From JBECKQ01 sp040235375 (lineage in GTDB: Bacteria > Planctomycetota > Phycisphaerae > UBA1845), in assembly GCA_040235375.1 (NCBI GenBank), contig JBECKQ010000031.1, forward strand, positions 1 to 6,822: 6,822 nt of DNA. Direction: 5' to 3'. The notes beneath the pieces were generated by a model. That model was not told the DNA's origin, ran no database searches, and saw only the letters and a program-made list of their open reading frames with translations. Each line of letters opens with the position of its first letter. The stretch's first letter is position 1. The translations under genes and the position numbers were made by a program. Of this stretch, positions 1-5,072 are shown one piece after another.

Positions 1-805
1 CGCCGCTCTCGTAGCCGGACCACTTCGAGACGGCCAGATCTTCCCAGTTGTCGCCGTCGTAATCGGCGAAATCCAGGTAGTTTTGTATTGAGGTCTCTGC
101 GGACTGCCAGCCGGGTGTGGTCGGCAGTGTTCCGTTATTGTTAATGAACGCGTACATTGGGCGCGTGGGGTCGGTTGGCGAGTTCCCCTGATTGGCCGTC
201 ACAACGTCCAGATAGCCATCGTGGTTGAAGTCGAAGATGCGGGCGTAGTTGTTCCATGCGCGGCCGGGCTCCTGGCTGTACCATCCGGGCGAAGTCGACG
301 GCCCGCTGGCGCTGCCCCAGTAAATGACGGACCAGTCCATGGCGTATCCACCGTTGGCCGCAAAGACGTCCGGAAAGCCATCGCTATTGATATCGCCGAC
401 TTGAATGTCTCCGGTCGAGACTTCATCGGTTGAGATCCATGAAGGGTCGCTCTCGAGCGAGCCGCCGACGTTGTAGTAGATCATGTTCTCCCAGTCGGTG
501 TAAGGTGGGTAGCTGTCGGAAATGTAGCAGCCCACCACTACGTCCGCCCACCCGTCGTTGTTCATGTCGGCGACCTGAAGTGCGCCCACCTGGCGACGAA
601 TCGTGTTGTCCCAATCCGGAGCCGTCCCGTACGGCACGCCAAGTTCTCGAACGATGACGCTACCGTCGGACTTGTCGGGCGTCACGGGGACGACTTCTCG
701 ACCGTCGTCGGATACTTCGACTGCAGTCTGCGCCCCGGCGCGTCCCGCCAGCACCAGGACTGCGGCGATTGACATGATTCGGGTCAGGTGTGCACATCTT
801 GACAT
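1..805 (-). CDS. Secreted FG-GAP/VCBS-repeat protein, N-terminal part (C-terminus beyond window)
   Basis: The frame is open from ATG 805-803 to the left edge, giving 268 codons without a stop. Residues 1-25 form a signal peptide: basic start MSRC, hydrophobic IAAVLVLAG, and an AGA-Q cleavage site near residue 25. The mature part carries four calcium-binding-type loops of the FG-GAP/VCBS family: DMNNDGWAD (80-88), DINSDGFPD (138-146), DFNHDGYLD (192-200) and the divergent DYDGDNWED (248-256). They are spaced 54-58 residues apart and each is followed by a hydrophobic strand such as VVVG or VVTAN. Between them recur W-rich segments such as DWENMIYYN and DWSVIYWGS. Such blades build beta-propellers, so more blades are expected beyond the edge. 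The likely role is an extracellular or surface adhesion or carbohydrate-contact protein; the ligand is unknown. ATG 805 was chosen over the internal ATG at residue 11 because a strong GGAGGA lies 7 bases upstream. The family call is firm, the function is not. Confidence 0.5.
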   Translation of the reverse strand, partial: MSRCAHLTRIMSIAAVLVLAGRAGAQTAVEVSDDGREVVPVTPDKSDGSVIVRELGVPYGTAPDWDNTIRRQVGALQVADMNNDGWADVVVGCYISDSYPPYTDWENMIYYNVGGSLESDPSWISTDEVSTGDIQVGDINSDGFPDVFAANGGYAMDWSVIYWGSASGPSTSPGWYSQEPGRAWNNYARIFDFNHDGYLDVVTANQGNSPTDPTRPMYAFINNNGTLPTTPGWQSAETSIQNYLDFADYDGDNWEDLAVSKWSGYESG

Positions 806-812
806 TGCTTCG

Positions 813-818
813 TCCTCC
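813..818 (-). promoter_or_regulatory. Shine-Dalgarno site of the VCBS-repeat gene
   Basis: The minus strand reads GGAGGA followed by the 7-base spacer CGAAGCA and then ATG at 805. This strong site fixes the start upstream of the signal peptide. The same arrangement, with only two spacer bases changed, precedes the FGE-like gene at 3123. Confidence 0.5.
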
Positions 819-902
819 AGGAATCGCAGGCCGCCGACGTGGGCCCTCTCCGCCGGGTTCCCGCCTTACCCCCTCGTTGCAGCTAGGTGCATAAAAATCG
901 CA

Positions 903-917
903 GGTATGTATCATACC
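903..917. promoter_or_regulatory. Palindrome GGTATG-TAT-CATACC between divergent genes
   Basis: Six-base arms (903-908 and 912-917) around a 3-base spacer form a perfect inverted repeat in the 169-bp gap between the leftward VCBS gene and the rightward phosphatase gene. It overlaps -10-like hexamers on both strands: TATCAT (909-914, plus) and TATGAT (910-915, minus), each 5 of 6 to TATAAT. No convincing -35 box was found for either. It could be an operator for one or both genes or simply a small chance palindrome in an AT-rich promoter patch. Confidence 0.5.
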
Positions 918-974
918 GGTTTCGAGGGGGCGGGCCCAGAAGATTCTCCGCAGCGTTGACGAGAATTGCACGCG

Positions 975-1808
975 ATGCCCAACGACAGCAGCGCAAGCAC
1001 TGAACCGCAAGTCCTGCAGTGGCTGCAATTCGCCACCAGCCTGGCGGCCGCCGCGCAGCATTTTGCGATCGAGGCGTTCGGCCGCGTGGAGGTCATGCGC
1101 AAGACGGATTACAGCCATGTAACGTCGGCGGATTTCAAGATCCAGCGGCACCTGTGCGAGCGGATCGCCCGGCGGTTTCCCGATCATGCGGTGCTGTGCG
1201 AGGAGGCCGGCGACTATCTCGCGTCGATGCCGCAGCCGGGCTCGACGACGCATTGCTGGGTGATCGACCCGATCGACGGCACGCGGAACTACGCCCGCCG
1301 GCTGCCTTTCTTCTGCACGTCGATCGCCCTTCTGGAAGACGGCCACCCGATCGTCGGCGTGGTCGCCAACCCGATGACCTGCCAGACCTATTACGCCACG
1401 CGCGGCGCGGGAGCGCATCTCGCCGACCGGCGGCTGCGCGTCGCCGACACCGCGTACGGCCACGGCACGATCGTCACCTTCCAGCCCGCGGACGACGGCA
1501 CCACGTACGACATGACGAGCTCATGGCTGCGGCGCGTGGTGATGCGTGATTTCGGCACGACGGCCTTGCACCTGGCCATGCTGGCCGACGGCAACGTGGA
1601 CGGGGCGATTGCCATCGAGTGCAGCCTGTGGGATATCGCCGCCGGCGCCCTGATGGTCACCGAAGCCGGCGGCCTGATCACCGACGTATCCGGCCGCGAC
1701 CTCTTCCCGTTCGACTTCGCCCCCAACCCCCGCCGTCACACCCCCTTCATCGCCGGCACGCCGCCCACTCACGCCGCCCTGATCGCCGGCACGCGCCCGC
1801 TCGAATAG
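975..1808 (+). CDS. Inositol monophosphatase-family phosphatase
   Basis: A 277-residue protein, the usual length for this Mg-dependent sugar-phosphate phosphatase family. Visible motifs in order: KTD (43-45) and VTSADFKIQ (49-57) in the N-terminal lobe; the metal-binding glutamates in LCEEAG (E76/E77); the signature motif WVIDPIDGTRNY (95-106), where D98 and D101 are metal ligands; FGTTALHLAMLADGNVDG (193-210); and the second signature LWDIAAGALMVTEAGG (218-233), with D220 the remaining catalytic ligand. All catalytic residues are present, so the enzyme should be active and cytoplasmic. The family includes inositol-1-phosphatase (SuhB), histidinol-phosphatase (HisN type) and 3'-phosphoadenosine phosphatase (CysQ); the sequence alone does not choose among them, and no pathway gene adjoins it. 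The frame also permits a TTG start at 966. ATG 975 is preferred because GAGA at 961-964 sits about 10 bases upstream, although this ribosome site is weak. Confidence 0.5.
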   Translation: MPNDSSASTEPQVLQWLQFATSLAAAAQHFAIEAFGRVEVMRKTDYSHVTSADFKIQRHLCERIARRFPDHAVLCEEAGDYLASMPQPGSTTHCWVIDPIDGTRNYARRLPFFCTSIALLEDGHPIVGVVANPMTCQTYYATRGAGAHLADRRLRVADTAYGHGTIVTFQPADDGTTYDMTSSWLRRVVMRDFGTTALHLAMLADGNVDGAIAIECSLWDIAAGALMVTEAGGLITDVSGRDLFPFDFAPNPRRHTPFIAGTPPTHAALIAGTRPLE

Positions 1809-2094
1809 AACCGGTCCCCGCGCGCACGGGACGCACGATGACCAACCCGTGTGCCACTGCTCTTGAGCAGTGCAAAAGCCGGTAACCCTTCATCGCCCGA
1901 ATACACGCCGTATTTCAGTGGCGTCCCTTCTTTCCACTCGGAACGATCGAACGCGTTTCTCAGTCTCTTCGACCAGTCTGTTGAGCGAGGAATGTTGCCT
2001 GTGAAGCCCCGGCTCGCAGCGTCACATAAGACCCCGGAACCTTCCTTCTCCAATGATCAAGCTTGCCCCGACAAGAGCGACAGAGAGCAAAGAG
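1809..2094. other. 286-bp gap between convergent genes, no confident gene
   Basis: This gap separates the 3' ends of the rightward phosphatase gene and the leftward FGE-like gene. It contains the hairpin at 1855-1872. A minus-strand frame (ATG 2053 to a stop at 1769, 94 codons) crosses most of it and runs into the 3' end of the phosphatase gene; a plus-strand frame from 1851 runs on into the FGE-like gene. Neither shows a recognisable domain, a good ribosome site or the third-position GC bias of the neighbouring genes, so I do not call either a gene. The stretch could be a decayed gene, a small RNA or a repeated intergenic element. Confidence 0.5.
1855..1872. terminator. Compact hairpin downstream of the phosphatase gene, possible terminator
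   Basis: CACTGCTC, TT, GAGCAGTG gives an 8-bp perfect stem (a 4-base CTTG loop in practice), starting 46 bases after the phosphatase stop. Position suggests transcription termination or mRNA 3'-end protection for the rightward gene. No T-run follows on either strand (plus continues CAAAAGCC), so it is not a canonical intrinsic terminator. It could instead be a repeated palindromic element. Confidence 0.5.
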
Positions 2095-3123
2095 CTATCG
2101 TCGAACGTCCCTTCGCCTTTGAAATAGCGCGGTGGCTCCCAAGCTTAGCAATACCATCGTGCCGGGCTCAGGGACCTCGACGACACGAAACCCGACTTCG
2201 AAGTCCTCGGGTAGCGGCGCATTGGAGTCCAAGCGGACCCGCGCGCCCAGGGTGGAACAGCCGCTGCCGTAGAACGACCCACCGCGCAAACCGCTAAACG
2301 ACTCGTTCAGCATCGCCTCGTTCCACTCCCATACGTTACCGCCCTGGTCGAACGTGCCGTAGGCGCTGCGGGTATTCTCATGCGCTCCAACCTCCGTCCG
2401 GTAGTACGGGAATCCGACGGTATACCCCAGCGACCAGAACGTTGCGTTGTTGCCGGGATCAGGTTCAGCTAGCAGATTGCTCGGTGGGCTGTCCGTGCCG
2501 GTGGGAAACTCCCAATAGTGGTCCGTTACGCCGTCGTTCTTGTGATACGCCGCCTTGTACCACTCGTCCTCAGACGGAATCACCCATGTCGCGTCCGCCT
2601 CGCGCGTGACAGCGAGCAGTCCGGAGTCCCTCGCTGCCCCGTCGAGCAGGTAGGACCCGTCTTCCGTCGTCCCCGGGCCCTGCGGCCCGGCCGGCTGGCC
2701 GTTGTGCAGCCAATTACTGAAGCGCGCCGCATCGCCCCACGACACGTAGTTCACCGGCCGATCGGCGTAGTCCAGCGCCACGTTGTACGTGTAGCTGCCC
2801 GGCGACCCGCTGCGCTCAATCTTGCACCCGTAGCTGGATGACCACATATTCGTGTTATACAAATCGTAAGTGTCGGTCACGGCCACGGCGTTAAGAAACT
2901 CCACGTACTGCCCCGCCGTCACCTCGTACTTGCCGATCTTGTAGACATAGTCCACCGCGCCGCAGACGCGATCCGGCCCGTAGCCTCCCGCGCCTGCACC
3001 TGACAACTCACCTACGTTGCCCGGGTTGCCGATCGTGACGGTATCGATGGTCACGTTCGCAAACGCGACGGACGCGCCCCAAAGCACCGCTGCTGCCGCC
3101 ACGCTTGTTTTGCACCGAAGCAT
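2095..3123 (-). CDS. Exported FGE/SUMF1-like domain protein with PEP-CTERM sorting signal
   Basis: A 342-residue protein in three parts. Residues 1-22 are a signal peptide ending ASVAFA. Residues about 60-316 are an FGE-sulfatase (SUMF1/EgtB/PvdO) fold, with landmarks YKIGKYEVTAGQYVEFLN (61-78), RPVNYVSWGDAARFSNWL (122-139), PSEDEWYKAAYH (183-194), GTFDQGGNVWEWNEA (256-270), LRGGSFYGSG (279-288) and GFRVV (311-315). Residues 317-342 are a PEP-CTERM signal: VPEPG, a hydrophobic stretch TMVLLSLGATALF, then RRR near the end. Known PEP-CTERM proteins are processed by an exosortase and delivered to the envelope or exopolysaccharide. Aligned on GGS, the two catalytic cysteines of FGE (C336 and C341 in human SUMF1) fall on G286 and T291, so formylglycine formation is unlikely and a structural or binding role is more plausible. 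The frame extends to an ATG at 3177, but ATG 3123 begins the signal peptide and has a perfect ribosome site. No exosortase gene is present in the window. Confidence 0.5.
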   Translation of the reverse strand: MLRCKTSVAAAAVLWGASVAFANVTIDTVTIGNPGNVGELSGAGAGGYGPDRVCGAVDYVYKIGKYEVTAGQYVEFLNAVAVTDTYDLYNTNMWSSSYGCKIERSGSPGSYTYNVALDYADRPVNYVSWGDAARFSNWLHNGQPAGPQGPGTTEDGSYLLDGAARDSGLLAVTREADATWVIPSEDEWYKAAYHKNDGVTDHYWEFPTGTDSPPSNLLAEPDPGNNATFWSLGYTVGFPYYRTEVGAHENTRSAYGTFDQGGNVWEWNEAMLNESFSGLRGGSFYGSGCSTLGARVRLDSNAPLPEDFEVGFRVVEVPEPGTMVLLSLGATALFQRRRDVRR

Positions 3124-3130
3124 TGCCGCG

Positions 3131-3139
3131 TCCTCCTCC
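3131..3139 (-). promoter_or_regulatory. Shine-Dalgarno site fixing the FGE-like gene start
   Basis: The minus strand reads GGAGGAGGA, a 7-base spacer CGCGGCA, then ATG at 3123. This argues against the longer frame starting at 3177, which would add 18 charged residues in front of the signal peptide. Confidence 0.5.
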
Positions 3140-3233
3140 AGCCTAAGAAGAAAATCCGCCCGCAGGCGTCTCTCCATACTCGGGCATGTAGACCGTTCCC
3201 AAGGTCAGCATGCGTCCGTCAGTTCGTTGTGAC

Positions 3234-3239
3234 ATAATA
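3234..3239 (-). promoter_or_regulatory. Candidate -10 box for the FGE-like gene
   Basis: TATTAT on the minus strand matches TATAAT in 5 of 6 positions and sits in a small AT-rich patch in the 193-bp gap downstream of abiEii. No good -35 hexamer lies 16-18 bases upstream, and the leader would be about 100 bases, so this is tentative. The rest of the gap (3240-3316) is GC-rich with only weak hairpins and no clear terminator for abiEii. Confidence 0.5.
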
Positions 3240-3316
3240 CACTAACAGAATACCGCTGCTCGACGCAAGCGCCTGGTCCGGCCGGCCCGTTCGGGGCTTC
3301 GCGGCGCGGAAGGGGC

Positions 3317-4186
3317 TTACTTCTCCGGTAACGAACCTTCTCCCTCTTCTGTGCTCCCTTCTGTTTTCGAGGCCGATGCTCCGCGCCAGGGCTCGCCTGT
3401 CATACGAGCAACAAGATTCTCACGGACAAGCGCCATGGCTATGTCCGCATCGTAGTGAACTCCCGCGGTGAGCAGTGGCCGGATGTCATCTTGGAAAGCC
3501 AAATTGCCTTCCTTAGCGGACAAGTTGCGTTCGAATTCGGCTCGCGAGATTGTCTGTCCGGCATGCTTCATGTAGGCAGCGAAGCACGTAACCACCTGCC
3601 CGGGATCCAGCAGTCCGCGGCTCAGGCACAGCCATAAATCAAAGAGATCGCGCCCTTTTTGCCGCTGGTACAGCGCCCGGAGCTTCGTGCCCATCAGCTC
3701 GTCAAGCGTGTACGTCGTCACGTCGGCTGTGCCAGTGAACCAAGGGTTTTCCACGGAAAGCGAACGCGAATGGTAGGCCAGCACCGAAAAGTGCTCACGC
3801 GTGTTGATCTCAATCTTCAGGCGCAACGGACGAACCGGCGGCACCTCAGATTCGAAACGATAGGTCAACGTCACACTGGCAGCACTGCTCGACCGCTTGG
3901 GCCGCCCGAGCCAGGGATCGAGGCGTCGGCGAATGACATCCAGCAGCTCGCCGATGGCGCCAGGCTTCACCTGGACCAGATCGACGTCCTCCGAGTACCG
4001 GCAAGGCGGGTGGATATACAGCTTGCTGAGTGCCGTACCCCCTCGGAGAGCGAGCGATTCCGCCAATTCCGGTTCCGCAAAAACCTCAACGACCGCCCGG
4101 GAAAGGGCCAGGTCTTGTTCGACTTGGGCATCGTCTCCCCAAGGTGCAAAGGCGCGCCATGCCGTGATGTGCGCTTGTGGAATCAC
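3317..4186 (-). CDS. abiEii: AbiEii-type nucleotidyltransferase toxin (type IV toxin-antitoxin)
   Basis: A 289-residue protein of the AbiEii/AbiGii family of DNA polymerase beta-like nucleotidyltransferases, at the normal family length. Visible hallmarks: LRGGTALSKLY (48-57), the nucleotide-binding GG[ST] motif; the metal-binding pair YSEDVDL (64-70, D67 and D69); the strand LRLKIEIN (121-128), providing the downstream acidic/basic motif; and LMGTKLRALYQRQKGRDLFDLW (164-185), the conserved C-terminal motif with K168 and RD 179-180. All are intact, so the toxin looks functional. Members of this family transfer nucleotides, with tRNA modification shown for relatives, causing growth arrest, and in phage-infected cells they give abortive infection. 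The start is GTG at 4186, overlapping the antitoxin stop in a GTGA junction, which implies translational coupling. The tail (about 268-289) is low-complexity, rich in E, G and S. The family assignment is strong; the actual target is not visible. Confidence 0.5.
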   Translation of the reverse strand: MIPQAHITAWRAFAPWGDDAQVEQDLALSRAVVEVFAEPELAESLALRGGTALSKLYIHPPCRYSEDVDLVQVKPGAIGELLDVIRRRLDPWLGRPKRSSSAASVTLTYRFESEVPPVRPLRLKIEINTREHFSVLAYHSRSLSVENPWFTGTADVTTYTLDELMGTKLRALYQRQKGRDLFDLWLCLSRGLLDPGQVVTCFAAYMKHAGQTISRAEFERNLSAKEGNLAFQDDIRPLLTAGVHYDADIAMALVRENLVARMTGEPWRGASASKTEGSTEEGEGSLPEK

Positions 4187-5001
4187 GAGTCAGTCTCGAT
4201 CGGCTCGGCGACAAGCACGTGCCAGCGACGATCCTCCTTTGCCTGAGCCACGGACCGCCCGGCTCGAAGCGGTACAGCACGGGGAGACTGGTGCTCAAGC
4301 CACTCCCGGATGACTTTTGCCGGCGCTCGGCCGCGGACTCTCTCGAGCAGGTATCCCAAACGCTGTGCCGTACGAACGTCACCGTGAGTTCGAACAACCC
4401 TGCGCATTCGCTTCGGATCCAGCAGTGGAGTCAGATCGAGCAACACCGTCGCGACGTTATCGATTCTCCCTGCCGCTTTGGCGAATCGGACAAGATCGAA
4501 AGCAGTTGCTTCCGGTGTGGACACGCGCATCGTTCCCGTGGACGTCTTGACGGCCTGAACGGCTGTATCGGCGGCATGCCTGTTCGTGAAAAACCGAATG
4601 CTCGCGCGGCCGATCTGCATCGGCCGAATCGGTCGATCGGTTACGACCTGGAACTCCTGAGGTTGATGGTGCGAGGCGCCGTGAATGCCGGCGGCACTCA
4701 GCAGACCCACGTAGTAGATGCGGCCCATGGCCTTCATCAGGTCATCGATAAACCACGAGGGAGGCGCACTGCCGGCATGACGGTATTCAAGGGGCACGAT
4801 TGCGTAAAAGTAGTTCTTGACCTTCACGACGCGCTTTCGGCGCGCGAGCCGTTGCAAGGCTTTCTTGACGGACTCGGCCGAAAGGCCGGTTCCCTTGATG
4901 GCCTCGCCCCGGAGAAACGTGTATTTTCCCCGGGATTGGAGGGCATCGACCCAGTTGTCTACAGTCATTTGGCCCATTTTGGCCCGCCATTCCGTTTGCA
5001 T
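4183..5001 (-). CDS. abiEi: AbiEi-family antitoxin with N-terminal winged-helix domain
   Basis: A 272-residue protein, first gene of the pair. Residues about 13-70 form the N-terminal winged helix-turn-helix, including the recognition segment TGLSAESVKKALQRLARR (38-55) and a basic wing. The C-terminal antitoxin domain has family landmarks YYVGLLSAAGIHGASHHQP (96-114), FQVVTDRPIRP (117-127), the loop VSTPEATAFDLVRF (160-173) and QRLGYLLERV (213-222). AbiEi proteins of characterised systems neutralise AbiEii without a stable toxin complex (type IV) and repress their own promoter by binding inverted repeats; both halves needed for this are present. ATG 5001 is the upstream-most start and lies inside the inverted repeat at 4995-5031. 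It has no clear Shine-Dalgarno, so internal ATGs at residues 9 and 12 (4977, 4968), both still ahead of the winged helix, remain possible. Confidence 0.5.
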   Translation of the reverse strand: MQTEWRAKMGQMTVDNWVDALQSRGKYTFLRGEAIKGTGLSAESVKKALQRLARRKRVVKVKNYFYAIVPLEYRHAGSAPPSWFIDDLMKAMGRIYYVGLLSAAGIHGASHHQPQEFQVVTDRPIRPMQIGRASIRFFTNRHAADTAVQAVKTSTGTMRVSTPEATAFDLVRFAKAAGRIDNVATVLLDLTPLLDPKRMRRVVRTHGDVRTAQRLGYLLERVRGRAPAKVIREWLEHQSPRAVPLRAGRSVAQAKEDRRWHVLVAEPIETDS

Positions 5002-5031
5002 AAAGGGATAGAATACGTCCCTTTGTGCAAA
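4995..5031. promoter_or_regulatory. 14-bp inverted repeat over the abiEi start, putative AbiEi operator
   Basis: The left arm TTTGCATAAAGGGA (4995-5008) and right arm TCCCTTTGTGCAAA (5018-5031) pair at 13 of 14 positions around the 9-base spacer TAGAATACG. The one mismatch falls at 5001/5025, which is the first base of the abiEi ATG. The centre-to-centre distance of 23 bp places both half-sites on one face of the helix, fitting a pair of winged-helix domains. The site lies just downstream of the candidate promoter and covers the predicted transcription start, so binding would block initiation. In characterised AbiE systems AbiEi represses through inverted repeats; that this repeat is the operator is inferred. 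It could also fold in mRNA and mask the start codon. Confidence 0.5.
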
Positions 5032-5033
5032 TG

Positions 5034-5062
5034 AGCTTAAGGCCGGGTCTCAGCCGAGTCAA
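5034..5062 (-). promoter_or_regulatory. Candidate sigma-70-type promoter of the abiE operon
   Basis: On the minus strand, TTGACT (5057-5062, 5 of 6 to the -35 consensus) is followed after exactly 17 bases by TAAGCT (5034-5039, 3 of 6 to the -10 consensus). It lies in the 71-bp gap after the peptidase gene's stop. Transcription would begin near 5027, inside the inverted repeat, with a leader of about 26 bases. The -10 match is weak, so read-through from the peptidase gene cannot be excluded. Confidence 0.5.
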
Positions 5063-5072
5063 GCCGCTTATC

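Noticed and set aside
660..1463. 267-codon minus-strand frame spanning the VCBS start and the phosphatase
   Set aside because: It crosses a divergent promoter region and two well-supported genes in the wrong frames, with Arg-rich composition typical of GC-rich shadow frames.
1769..2053. 94-codon minus-strand frame in the convergent gap
   Set aside because: There is no recognisable domain and no strong ribosome site, and it overlaps the 3' end of the phosphatase gene; kept only as an open question in the gap entry.
3124..3177. Upstream ATG start (3177) for the FGE-like protein
   Set aside because: It would place 18 charged residues before a well-formed signal peptide and ignore the GGAGGAGGA site 7 bases ahead of ATG 3123.
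3285..3297. GCCC...GGGC mini-hairpin downstream of abiEii as a terminator
   Set aside because: The stem is only 4 bp, in GC-rich sequence, with no T-run in the direction of abiEii transcription.
4875..4888. CGGCC-GAAA-GGCCG stem with a GNRA loop on the plus strand
   Set aside because: It lies inside the abiEi recognition-helix codons (TGLSAE), and the actual transcript is the opposite strand, which has a TTTC loop; coincidence of coding constraint is enough.
4177..5034. 285-codon plus-strand frame opposite abiEi
   Set aside because: It is a mirror of the abiEi coding frame with no domain of its own and no ribosome site; the minus-strand product matches the AbiEi family along its length.
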